From: Nectonema munidae
Lineage: Eukaryota > Nematomorpha > Nectonematoida > Nectonematidae
NCBI GenBank assembly: GCA_030549495.1
Contig: JAUIRK010001007.1
Location: 310,001-374,000, forward strand
DNA length: 64,000 nt
Direction: 5' to 3'
Made by a program: the position numbers and the translations under genes. The first letter of the stretch is position 1. Each line of letters begins with the position of its first letter. Positions 42,236 through 49,183 of the stretch are shown piece by piece. The notes beneath the pieces are model-generated. The model ran no database searches. It had not been told where the DNA came from and was given only the letters and a program-made list of their open reading frames with translations.

Positions 42236-44996
42236 TCCTTCTGTTATCTTTCTCAAATAAAAAAATGAATTATAAATGTGACAAAGTTGGCTGCATATAT
42301 ATATACATATATGACAAAATTAATAAATCGTATTATTCAGAACTAATAAATAAATAAATTCCGAAATTTTGACTGTTTTAAAGGATAGGTAGGTAGGTAG
42401 GCTGTTGTTCCTGCAATTTTGCTATGTGGCCGGCAAAACAAGAGAATTTGAGGAGCGCATGAGGCCTTCAGAGCCGCCGTTGAGAACCCCTACACTAGCC
42501 ACACGAATGAGTGGAGTTGATTCTTAAGTTTATAGCTTCCTAACGGTTAACTTTTCATGTCTTTGGAGACGGGTATTTCACTAATCTTTAGACTTTTTTA
42601 ATAATAATTTATGCTCAAAGTGAATAAATATGTTTTCAATTTTTTGGTTCATGAAAATATGATAAATACGTACTTTTAATGGATCAAGATTTTATGCATG
42701 ATTTTTTTTATATATTTTTTTCCCCATTGTACTTTGGTCGCAATTGTAGTTGTTTTTTTTGTCTAAATTTTATACAATATATACAAAAATTTTCCCCATA
42801 TTTTCATGTTTTCGGAATTTATAGATAAATTTTCTTCTTCTTCTTCTCCTTATTCTTGAGTAAGGTGTATAACGAATTAATTTATTCTGAAAAATATCAT
42901 CCTAATTATATTGTTAAAAAATACAAAACTTTATATTTAATTTATATGCAAAAGAGTGCAAGAAAAATAATCTTAGAAAACATAATTTGAAATAGTAAAA
43001 TGTGGATCAGCATTTTAAAGCTTGGAGCAATAAAAATATCTCATAACTTAATTTAGCAGAAACAAAAATCTTTGGAAATAGCTTAAAAAAGAAAGGGCAC
43101 CCTTTGAAGAATGACAGTGATTGACAGCTCGTTGAACGCTGCCAGTACATGATGATGAAATGTATGGCAGTTGTGGCAGTTTAAAAGACGGCCTGACATT
43201 TGACATATCTAAGTTGGGCACTAATAATCTCATATATGATACTCTACAGATATAGATTCTAAGCTTATTATTATTATTATCATCAAATATATTTCTGACA
43301 TGCCCTCTGATTCTAAAGATAACCAGGTCTACTTGTTTCTCCAATATTTGATCACATATATTGCATGTTATCTTAAGCCTTGCAGAGACTTTCTGATCTC
43401 ACATTTATTATCACATCTATGATTAATAAGTGCTAAAATTATCTTCCTACTTAGTATGTTTAATAGATTACTAATTTTATCATTAACAATGTTAATATCA
43501 AAATCACATTTTTTACTTGTTATTAATTATAAATCGAATTTTAAACAAGTCTTTTATTTTAGGTTAAAGAAAGCAGGATGACTTACTTAACAAAATTTTG
43601 TAATTTTTAACACTGTTTTCGAATTAGCACATCAAAAATAAAAAAGTTTATAAAATATTGGATTTTTACACCATATGGTAAAAAATTATATTCTACCATT
43701 AGTCTAAAAAATTTTGAACTAATTTCAAATATTAGATATCGTAGAATTGTATTTTAGATTTGGGGATAACTCTTTGTCAAAATTAACTGCAAAGCATTTT
43801 TCATTAGCTTTGAAAAAAAATATTTAAAATTTTTTGTTTTGGATGAGTGGATTTCAAACAGAATTATAAGTAGTAGATAAATGAGACGATTTTCGGGGTA
43901 TAGGAGCATAATGATTATATTATACCGATGTTTTCTTTGAAGAGTCAAATATTTAGTTTATGCCAAATGCTAGGATATATGTGATATTTTATAATCACGC
44001 AACTATAACAAAATAAAATATTCTTTATACTCTTTCTGAATATAAGTGCGTCTGTTTTGAGACATATGAACGGACATATATATAAAAAGATGTATTTGTA
44101 GGCAGACATGTTTTTTCACATTGCAAACTTTTAACTTGGGCATCTAAACTTTTTTTAAAAATATAAGAATAATTTTTTTTAAAGAATAAAGCAACGGTGT
44201 AACAACGAGAAATCTTGTTTACTGACGGATAGATTACTGGAGGTGTGTGAAAACGGATTTTTAAATATCGGGTTCATAGCAAAAGAAAAGGTTGAAATGC
44301 GCTGTTATAGACAGAGTGTCCAAATAAAGTAAATAAATATGCGATTTTACATGAAATGCTAAATGAATTATGCGCGAAATATTTTGCCTTGAATTTGTGT
44401 GTGACCTGGTAACCGGAAAACGGCATCCTGGAAAATTTCTTCATAGAGAAATCTTGTCAAATAGTTATAAAGTTTTAGGTTATAGAGTTAATTTAATTAT
44501 GGCCAATTTGATATCATCACCATCTATCTATTTGTCAAATTTTCTAATTGAATGAACGTTTTATTGTAGACAGAAATTTTTTAAGGTTTTTGCCACGTGT
44601 TGGTAAAGATAGACATCTTGGAGTGTTTTCATGGAGGAGACAATGTTGCACAGCTTATGTTGAATTGTGAATCGTGGAGCGAACCCCAAACCTTGTAGTA
44701 TGGAAGCAAAGTATGTACTCAATCTTACTCACCCGCTCAGGTTTTTATGTTAGGTATTCAAGATGAAAAGGCAAAACACTCACGTTGCGTAGACTTTGCT
44801 TGTGGAGATCATTTTCTGGTCCATTTTTTCTAAGTGAAAGGTATTCAGACAAAAGGGAATTGATTGCTAACTCTCCTTCTCCTATCTTCTTGAGTGCTTC
44901 TCGCAGAAGCGGTTGGATGTACAGAAAAGTGGTTAGAAGCATCACCAAGCAAAGCGTGAACAAGTAGAAGTGTCTGAATTTGCGAAAGCGACACAT
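14952..44996 (-). CDS. Transmembrane collagen with short-chain collagen C4-like C-terminal domain, 11 exons
   Basis: Exons, in transcript order, are 44784-44996, 38532-38681, 31791-31916, 31484-31718, 27988-28259, 24430-24555, 24116-24371, 21520-21759, 20668-20839, 18680-18870 and 14952-15166. All junctions are GT..AG and all phases agree: 2196 bases, 731 residues. Residues 1-9 are basic (RKFRH), 10-27 a membrane anchor and 28-71 a stalk. A CAC cysteine pair at 72-74 could link chains. Residues 77 to about 526 are Gly-X-Y rich in Lys and Asn. Residues 540-731 match the C-terminal domain of sponge/cnidarian short-chain collagen C4: YTMWGRKECP, GGGHNYLCL, ECSICY, YICVDKEPG and CGGLPC..ACVVC. 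I infer a type II membrane or shed collagen of the cell surface or matrix. Five triplets have Ala in place of Gly. An unseen small exon between exons 1 and 2 cannot be excluded. Confidence 0.92.
15360..15494 (+). mobile_element. piggyBac-type MITE, copy B
   Basis: It has the same body as the 2556-2691 copy, nearly base for base, including TTTGGGAACATAAG and three CGTCTG motifs. It ends CTTAATGGG-TTAA. The left TTAA is lost (TTTCACCC), a sign of decay. Confidence 0.8.
16893..17592. mobile_element. Candidate pogo/Tigger-like non-autonomous element
   Basis: The left edge has ACTAGAACCTACGTTTTACG and the right edge, read on the other strand, ACTACAAGAACG then TTTTACGTTCCCTGG. CGTAAAATCCAGG recurs at both ends in the same orientation. 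TA precedes the left end. No transposase frame is recognisable, and the boundaries are approximate. Confidence 0.42.
17989..18391. mobile_element. hAT MITE with perfect 8-bp target duplication
   Basis: The inverted ends are CAGGGCCGTATCAAGGGA and TCCCTTGATACGGCCTTG. An exact 8-bp duplication, ATCTTAAC, flanks it (17981-17988 and 18392-18399). Inside lie C-rich blocks such as GCGCCCC and TGCCCCC. No frame remains, so it depended on another transposase. Confidence 0.9.
18680..18870 (-). CDS. Collagen exon 10: C4-like domain, middle
   Basis: It reads YTQLWQDVRMNSKIYGAK, then VECSICYTFNKCFHVMMPAR and NECPIG. This corresponds to the family's VPCAVCY..MIPGRTTCPSGW stretch; the Tyr-Gly and Cys-x-x-Cys spacing is kept. 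The acceptor is TTTAG and the donor GTAAGA, phase 1. Confidence 0.88.
18871..20667. other. Collagen intron 9
   Basis: The sequence is AT-rich. I see no gene, recognisable element or strong repeat in it. Confidence 0.5.
20668..20839 (-). CDS. Collagen exon 9: C4-like domain, first part
   Basis: It encodes LCGGSVYTMWGRKECP, then TLYSGYISGGHVSDEYPGGG and HNYLCL. The order VYxxWGxxxCP, GxxxGxH, GGGxNYLCL is the diagnostic opening of the short-chain collagen C4 C-terminal domain. It enters in phase 1 and leaves in phase 2. Confidence 0.93.
20840..21519. other. Collagen intron 8
   Basis: Homopolymer-rich A/T DNA. A TTAACCCTTTCAAGCACTTG at about 20880 and a ATTTAAAGCACTTGACTTTT at about 21419 suggest the remains of a TTAA-ended MITE. 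I see nothing coding. Confidence 0.4.
21520..21759 (-). CDS. Collagen exon 8: end of the triple helix and linker
   Basis: It continues AHD-GVD-GQN through GKN-GDC, then leaves the repeat with LNHCKKAEKRE. The two Cys in this linker could form interchain bonds at the C-terminal end of the helix. The donor is a consensus GTAAGT. Confidence 0.9.
21760..24115. other. Collagen intron 7
   Basis: AT-rich intron sequence. Open frames such as 22575-22787 show no recognisable domain. No clear transposon ends were found. Confidence 0.5.
24116..24371 (-). CDS. Collagen exon 7: 24 complete triplets and a 4-residue break
   Basis: It starts GLM-GPK-GYP, contains AKS in place of a Gly triplet after GFS, and near its end has a break, GRA-SELK-GNT. 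The donor is GTTGCG, and the final base begins the Ala codon completed in exon 8 (AHD, again Ala for Gly). Confidence 0.9.
24430..24555 (-). CDS. Collagen exon 6: 14 triplets, one Gly-to-Ala
   Basis: The exon is 126 bases, phase 0-0, from GQI to GLS, with ASD replacing a Gly triplet after GKN. The acceptor is TTTCTAG; the donor is GTTAAG. It is the same length as exon 3 and separated from exon 7 by a 58-base intron. Confidence 0.9.
25641..25923. repeat. Long near-perfect hairpin (about 119-bp arms, 45-bp loop)
   Basis: Arms 25641-25759 and 25805-25923 are reverse complements with only a few mismatches, running from TATAGTGAATAATG to AAAAATGAGTGA. This is a foldback element or very recent palindromic insertion. 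As part of the collagen pre-mRNA it would form a long double-stranded stem. Confidence 0.85.
25988..26345 (+). mobile_element. LINE reverse transcriptase 3' relic
   Basis: Plus-strand pieces read MMMGVILKDKIRNEVIRNK, LRWHEHVLRKIR and, after frame changes, an RWRD/SLKDE-like tail followed by the element end. This is the standard C-terminus of LINE ORF2 proteins (..RWxGHVxRM..KR..GR..KRW.D.). It is 5' truncated and broken by stops and frame changes. Confidence 0.65.
27988..28259 (-). CDS. Collagen exon 5: helix with one 4-residue break and two Gly-to-Ala sites
   Basis: It opens GLS-SYIE-GRV, where SYIE breaks the Gly-X-Y register. It then continues to GPQ, with ARA after GKH and ARR after GKD where Gly would be expected. 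The acceptor is TTTAG and the donor GTAAGA. It enters in phase 1 and leaves in phase 0. Confidence 0.92.
29722..30645 (+). repeat. Large inverted duplication, left arm
   Basis: About 920 bases match the reverse complement of 43652-44644. Landmarks shared by both are TTTCCGGTTACCAAGTCACA (one change), TTTGGACACTCTGTCTATAA and CACCGTTGCTTTATTC. The arms differ at scattered bases and small indels. No transposase frame is visible and the terminal structure is unclear, so it may be a non-autonomous DNA transposon or a segmental copy. Confidence 0.88.
30920..31115 (-). repeat. tRNA-derived SINE, family 2, copy b
   Basis: On the minus strand it begins GCGCCGGTGGCATGGTGGTT and is followed by AGACCTTAAGG, then a decayed B box (AAAGGTTCGATTACC) and a body ending in the family tail. 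It is more diverged than the copies at 12290 and 63440. Confidence 0.7.
31484..31718 (-). CDS. Collagen exon 4: 26 Gly-X-Y triplets
   Basis: It begins GFP-GIN-GTD after TTTAG and runs without interruption to GIS-GRP plus one base of the next Gly codon. The donor is GTTCTA. The Lys, Asn and Asp content in X and Y positions is high and proline is sparse. Confidence 0.92.
31791..31916 (-). CDS. Collagen exon 3: 14 Gly-X-Y triplets
   Basis: The exon is 126 bases, phase 0 at both ends, with 14 perfect triplets from GLQ to GLS. It starts on an intact Gly codon after TTTAAAG and ends before GTAATT. It is only 72 bases from exon 4. Exon 6 has the same length and the same closing GLS, which suggests an old exon duplication. 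Confidence 0.92.
31961..32096 (+). mobile_element. piggyBac-type MITE, copy C
   Basis: It runs TTAA-CCCATTTACGGCC to GGCCTTAAATGGG-TTAA, with the same internal GGAACATAAG and CGTCTG blocks as copies A and B. It begins only 45 bases from collagen exon 3. Confidence 0.82.
33100..33235 (-). mobile_element. piggyBac-type MITE, copy D
   Basis: This is the reverse orientation of copy C, with CCCATTTAAGGCC and GGCCGTAAATGGG ends and TTAA on both sides. Copies C and D are the closest pair in the family, so each could be the source of the other. Confidence 0.82.
33844..33956 (+). repeat. 113-bp direct repeat, left copy
   Basis: It begins TTAATAGACATATCACATAT and ends AAAATGTTGA. It matches 37680-37792 at 112 of 113 positions by my count, and together they flank the piggyBac-like element. 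The near identity implies a recent duplication. Confidence 0.92.
34206..34398. mobile_element. hAT MITE, 193 bp
   Basis: The inverted ends are CAGCGTTTTCCAAAC and GTTTGAAAAACGCTG, flanked by an 8-bp duplication with one mismatch (GTATAAAC at 34198-34205, GTCTAAAC at 34399-34406). The internal blocks TGCGACCCATA and CGCGACCCAC are usual for hAT MITEs. A second hAT-like terminus (TTGGTTCTTAACC) starts directly after it, unpaired. Confidence 0.88.
35075..37409 (+). pseudogene. piggyBac-like transposase, broken
   Basis: The N-terminal piece (35075-35431) is acidic and Ser-rich, then has GRPFSQNIRNRWSS and SLDIFKLFFT, typical of the start of the piggyBac DDE domain. The middle piece (about 36467-36749) has IDKQLIKFRGKSS, YDRSKPGHYGIKCY and GIFTDRF, the last holding a catalytic Asp. 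A third piece has KPETLIEYNKYKSGVDVSNR with the third Asp. The last piece (37164-37409) ends in a cysteine-rich CSKCNKSVCKSH finger, the piggyBac C-terminal domain. Stops and frame changes separate the pieces, and a stretch (35450-36200) matches nothing, so another insertion or loss is likely. Confidence 0.85.
37680..37792 (+). repeat. 113-bp direct repeat, right copy
   Basis: Partner of 33844-33956. It starts with the TTAA that abuts the right end of the piggyBac-like element and ends AAAATGTTGA, after which the flanks differ. Confidence 0.92.
38532..38681 (-). CDS. Collagen exon 2: CACPN plus 15 Gly-X-Y triplets
   Basis: The acceptor AAGAG precedes TGT GCG TGT, and the donor is GTAAAA after CCA. 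It encodes C-A-C-P-N, then 15 perfect triplets from GFP to GIP. The two Cys just before the helix are placed like interchain disulphides. The exon is 150 bases, phase 0 at both ends, so it could be skipped without a frameshift. Confidence 0.9.
38768..38897. mobile_element. TTAA-flanked MITE with CGTCTG motifs
   Basis: The ends are TTAA-CCGGTCATCGACC and GGTCGTTAACGAG-TTAA, with ATCGTCTGTG and ATCGTCTGAC inside. It looks like a relative of the CCCATTAAG family, with different end sequence. Confidence 0.6.
40181..40658. mobile_element. hAT MITE, 478 bp
   Basis: The ends are TAGGGTTGCTAGA and TCTGACAACCCTA, with an exact 8-bp duplication ATATAGGC (40173-40180 and 40659-40666). Inside, near the ends, are AAACCGGAACAC and GTCCCGGAAAAACGGGAC. 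No transposase remains. Confidence 0.87.
41227..41930 (+). pseudogene. Repeat-borne open frame of unassigned family, broken
   Basis: A single plus-strand frame begins MSTRSQENIFLIGIP, continues QLPTKKDVMKRLFYFIKKLQ and a basic KKNKKRKSRTQ segment, then EKLFDISHSNFTSLI and EDMSFLEDQKGLRK. It ends in a Ser-rich acidic tail. This arrangement (LPTKK..V...FFY...K, LFDIaHa, FLEDQ) resembles uncharacterised proteins carried by repeats in several invertebrates; I cannot name the element. It looks broken and is antisense to the collagen gene. Codon use is as AT-rich as its surroundings. Confidence 0.5.
42017..42240. repeat. Long A-rich tract ending in (TA)n
   Basis: More than 200 bases of almost pure A, with scattered T and G, followed by a short TA run. 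It lies about 90 bases after the broken frame above, which would fit a retro-copied tail, but it could equally be a simple-sequence expansion or an assembly artefact. Confidence 0.8.
43652..44644 (-). repeat. Large inverted duplication, right arm
   Basis: Reverse complement partner of 29722-30645, with an extra stretch near 43690-43740. The collinear match runs from the ATTGGATTTTTACACC end to GGAGTGTTTTCATGGAGG. It ends about 140 bases before collagen exon 1. Confidence 0.88.
44784..44996 (-). CDS. Collagen exon 1: cytoplasmic tail, membrane anchor, stalk
   Basis: It starts at an ATG with MCRFRKFRHFYLF. Residues 10-27 are a single hydrophobic helix preceded by six basic residues, which predicts N-in/C-out (type II) topology. 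The stalk (LLREALKKIGEGELAINSLL and on) looks helical, possibly a short coiled coil for trimer start. The donor is GTGAGT after AAC, phase 0. There is no cleavable signal peptide. Confidence 0.85.
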
Positions 44997-45400
44997 ACTC
45001 CAGCAACGAACACGCAGAATGCACAGTTACTCCTAGAAGATGAAGAAGAGGAATGATATTGCTCTTTCTTGCTCCTTATATGCAATGAAGAAGAAGCTTC
45101 TTTTGCGGCATGCAAGGTATGCAGGAGAGAGAAGGTTTCCTTTTTAACTTGACCCACATAATGCTTATATATGTGTATATTCTTTTTTTTCAATAAATTT
45201 AAATTTGCAAAGCTCTCTTCACTTTCTTCAAAATTTGTAATAAATGAGAAAATGTATCGAAAATAAGCGTGAACCACTTTTTTTTTTAACTTTGTGATTA
45301 TTGGAAGAAGGGAGGTGTTAGATCGACACGACGAGCATAACTACTGTGACTTGTTCGTGCTTCCAAGCATCTAAATGTAAAATTGATTCAATAATAGAAA

Positions 45401-45432
45401 TGATAATGATGATGATGATGATGATGATGATA
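45401..45432. repeat. (ATG)n microsatellite
   Basis: About ten ATG units, with one interrupted unit at the left, upstream of the collagen gene. Confidence 0.9.
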
Positions 45433-45983
45433 TCATTAAAATGTGCTTGGGTCTATTTGCCAGAATCAAACAAGAAAGTAGGAAAATATGCAGAAAATTT
45501 GCTCTGCCACGACTCAAAAACGCGCGTATAAATAGATGATAAAAACAAATCACTTTTTTGAGTGTGAAGAAAGTGTGCGCAGCAGAAGAAAGAGCGGCCA
45601 TCTTTTGACTGTCAAAGAAAGAAGCCGAAAAAAATTGACATCTTCTAATAAACAAGTGACTAGTCGTCGTCTGTGTTCTTTCTTTGTTTGTTTTTGATGA
45701 ATGAATCTACGCGTAAATCTTTTTTATCCTCACGCACAACAATGAAGTTTTCTATCGTGCTTTTTAGATGTTTGCGCTAAAGGCTATCCATTCTTCTCTG
45801 ACTGTTTTTTTTAGCAATTTTTGCTTCAAAGAGAGTAGGAATTCAAAATCTTCTCTCTAAAGTCCATTTTAAGAAATCCGGTTACTTTTAGGAGTTTTTA
45901 TTAAGTGGTTCTTGCGAAGAACTGAAGAAGGTGGTTATTATAAGAGCACTGAAATATGTTTATTTGATAAAGACTTCTTAAAG

Positions 45984-46428
45984 CAGGGGTCGGCAACCTA
46001 CGGCACACGTGGCACGCGAAGCAATTTTCAGTGGCACGCAAAAATTCTAAGGTTTACAATTAAAATTTTTCATTTACACATAAAGTAAAATAAATTTTTA
46101 AACAGTTTTTATAATAGATCTTAAAGGCAATCAAATGTGCTTTTTAACTATGCGCAACCATTTTTATTTAGTATTGCGCCGATATTGAAGAGTTGGCTAA
46201 AGTTATCAAAGAGTCAAGCACTAATTACTTATATAATTTTTTTTATTGCTAGTTATAATTTTACTTATTGTATATTTATGTAAATGTGTATATAAAATTG
46301 AAATAAATTATAAAACAATTTTATTAATTTTGGTTTGGATAAATATACATATGAGGTTGGCTTCTCAACTCGAGATGATTTGAGAAGTGTTAAGTTGGCA
46401 CGCCGTTAGCATAAGGTTGCCACCCCGG
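45984..46428. mobile_element. hAT MITE, 445 bp
   Basis: The ends are CAGGGGTCGGCAACCT and AGGTTGCCACCCCGG, the common hAT terminus style. An approximate 8-bp duplication, TCTTAAAG and TCTTAAGT, flanks it. TGGCACGC motifs occur near both ends. No frame of useful length remains. Confidence 0.85.
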
Positions 46429-46469
46429 TCTTAAGTGTCAAAAGGTTGCTTTGATAGGAGACATATATG

Positions 46470-47133
46470 CAGTGCCGTGCAAAAGTTTGCCGCCAGCAAT
46501 GAGGAATAAATCCTTTGAAAAAATGATCATATCTTTCATGATTAAATGTTTTTGAAGTAACGTTCATTATGCTCCATTCCTTTATTAAGTCTTATAACTT
46601 ATTGGCGTCCACAAGAACAAAACTCAATTAGGTTTCATCGCTGAAAATAGTTTTAGCCAATCAGAATACTATAAATAACTTTTTATAATTGAAAGTTTGT
46701 CAAAGCTGATTTTGTTTGCTGCAATACAACTTTTCAAATTTTTTTTGTAAGAATATGCTTTTTTTATATATTGAAATATTATTTTCATACATTCCTTATT
46801 TTGAAGACAAATTGGGACTTATTAGGATGTTCTTAATTTTTTTTGCAAATTTTTTTAATTAATTCTTGAGAAATACCGGATTTTGCCTTTCAAATTTCAA
46901 TAAATTGTAAGAAATATTACTTATAGATAATCCAAACAATTTAGCTATAGCTCTTTGACATCTATTTATTAACAGAGATACGACTTTAATAAGTCTTAAT
47001 TCTAATGATATTTAAGGCCTAGATGATGATTGTCAAAAATTTATTATTAAAAAAACCTGAGAATGAATGAAGAATTTTTTTTATAAAAATAAAAAATATT
47101 TATATGTGGTCGAAAACTTTTGCAAGGCATTTT
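46470..47133 (-). mobile_element. Tc1/mariner-like element, degraded
   Basis: The terminal inverted repeats match over about 26 bases with several mismatches: TGCCGTGCAAAAGTTTG on the left and TGCCTTGCAAAAGTTTT on the right, read inward. On the minus strand, pieces of a Tc1 transposase are visible. QRAIAKLFGLSISNISYN is the helix-turn-helix, and IFSDETKF, in another frame, is the second catalytic Asp block. Several stops and deletions break it. Confidence 0.75.
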
Positions 47134-47716
47134 GAATAAGTAAACTATATAAATGATTTTTTTTCTATACATATAAAAAAAATTTAATTTTTTTACTAAA
47201 ATAACATTGATACTTATATGTTTATGCTTTTAGCATTTAATTGTAAAAAAATATTTAAAAAAAAATAATATAGTTTTTAGTTTTGGCCAAAATTTTTGTA
47301 TCACACACTATTAAACAGAACAAATATCCGAAAATTTATATTAATTGTGGAATTTTTCACCAACCAATCAAAATAAAACAATAGAATTCGTCCTATTCAA
47401 AGTTTATTTATTTATTTTTATATATACGCACAAAACATAGAATATATTCTTTTTTAGTTCGAAAGTTCATAAAAAAGACTTAAGTAGTTTTTTTAATTGA
47501 TAAACAAAAGAAGAAAATAATTTCATTTTCTTACATTTTGTCATGTCATGATATCCAAGTTGAAAATATTTATTCCTTTGAATTGTTTTTCCTCTTGGAT
47601 CTGTAAAAGCTATGGCTTCTATTTATTTTCTATATGTCAAATATTTGTAGTAAAATCATAACACTTAGTTTTAACCATAGTTTAATATCTTTTTTAAACT
47701 ATAAGTAAGTTTTTTA

Positions 47717-47808
47717 TGGAGGAAAGTAGGCTTGATGCGGGATCGAACCCAAGACCTTGAGTTATCGAAACCCAGTATCTAACTAACCGTAAGATAGCAC
47801 TCTATAGT
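47717..47808 (-). repeat. tRNA-derived SINE, family 1, copy b (truncated)
   Basis: It carries only the tRNA-like head: on the minus strand GTTAGTTAGATACTGGG, then TCTTGGGTTCGATCCCGC and CAAGCCTACTTTCC. The downstream body of the family is missing. Confidence 0.78.
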
Positions 47809-49129
47809 ATCGTATAAAAATATATTGTCAAAAAATTAGGCCGAATCTTTAAAATTCAGAGACCAATCAAGCGTTATTTAAGCCAAAATTTGAGTACAGA
47901 ATCTTGTTACCCTCAAAGGATAGTGAACCGTAAAATAAGTTCACTTTCATTTAAGATAAAAAAATTTAACTAAGTTTGAGAAAGTAACTATTTTATTTAT
48001 ACTCAAAATGATCAGTTCACGAGGAAAGAAGAATCAATAAGAGCAGCAAATTGTATGACATTTTTAATCACATTGTAAAAACTTTAAGCTCAATGTTCTA
48101 TTGAAATTTTTTTCTCATTTTCTCAAAAAATAGTAGAACATTTTTTTCAAAAAAATTCTCGAAAATGAACGAAATCCATTTTTAAGGCAACAACAAAATA
48201 AAACAATCAAGAAATTTAAATGTAAACATAAAGATATTGAAGCGCTTTCTGTTCAAAGTAACGATAAGTTAATTTAGTAACATTTCTAGCCATAATATAT
48301 AGGAGAGCCTTATAAGGCATTCCTATACTTCTATTGTGTTTTAGCGTTAAGTTCTGTTTTTATTTCAGATTAGCATATATATACAAAGTTTAATTTGAAG
48401 AACATGACATATGTGCAACTTTACATGTCCGTGGATTAAACTCATTTTTCCTTGAATTCTTTTGCATATTTTTTGGCTCTAAAACTGTTTTTGCTTTCGC
48501 TATTTTGAATTCTTGATATTAAATTCATGATTTGAAAAATTTTTTGTCTTACTGAAGATTTTATTCTCATTGATATTTTGTATAGTGGTGTTTATGATAG
48601 GAGATTCATGCTACATTAATATGTATGGGCCTAAACAGCGAGATGGAATTGGCAAGTTATGATTCGGCAAAATATACTGAGCACAACCGAGATCTGTAAA
48701 TTCTGATCCTACCATATGAAAAATCCCAAGGTTTCATTATCCATGGTAAAAGTTTCTGAAGAGTGTCTAATGGTTAAACTTCATAATTTTTTTCAATTTA
48801 TTTATTAGTTTCATTTTCAAATTTTTAAGGTCAGTTTTTATTTAGTCAGTTTTTTTCAGTAAATGTCAAAACTCTAATGAAAAGTTTGCTGAACTTTTTA
48901 CTACTTTTGATGGCAGGTTTCACTTTCAAACTACTAAGCCTTACTGATTCTCCGTGATGACAATACAATAATATCTTCAAGCTCTTGTGAACTAAAGATA
49001 TTTTCTATAAGTATCCCTCAAAATTTGTCAAATTAGCCCAGTGAGTAAATTACTCTCACTTTGGCAACCACTGTATCGCCTACTCTTCGCATTCTAATTT
49101 TAATATATAAAGATAAGATACCCTGAAAA

Positions 49130-49183
49130 ATGGGTGCAGAACGTTCCGTAACCAAGGGGTTTCATACCATTTTTGGACATTTG
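49130..49183 (+). CDS. Candidate first coding exon of the FRS2-like gene (N-myristoylation signal)
   Basis: ATG GGT GCA GAA CGT TCC encodes M-G-A-E-R-S, a textbook Gly2/Ser6 N-myristoylation signal. The 18 codons end at GTAAGA, a good donor, in phase 0. That is the phase needed to enter 57278-57513. FRS2 proteins begin with a myristoylated Gly on a short first coding exon just before the PTB domain, so this fits. It is 8.1 kb away and could be chance. If right, the protein is 347 residues. Confidence 0.38.

Larger units (their letters stand above)
38682..44783. other. Collagen intron 1
   Basis: It contains a TTAA-ended MITE (38768-38897), a hAT MITE (40181-40658), a repeat-borne open frame (41227-41930), a long A tract (42017-42225) and the right arm of the inverted duplication (43652-44644). 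An additional small collagen exon here is possible but I found none with matching Gly-X-Y. Confidence 0.6.

Noticed and set aside
42074-42256. Poly-Phe open frame on the minus strand
   Set aside because: It is simply the complement of the A tract.
42440-42505. hAT terminus on the minus strand (GGGGTTCTCAACGGC)
   Set aside because: Single end only, with no inverted partner visible.
43048-43344. 98-codon minus-strand frame in collagen intron 1
   Set aside because: Could be decayed transposon coding sequence (a CxxC precedes it in another frame), but no family signature was strong enough.
44942-45277. 111-codon minus-strand frame upstream of the collagen start
   Set aside because: Different frame from the collagen exon, low complexity (Ser, Lys runs), no homologue recognised; probably 5' UTR or spacer.
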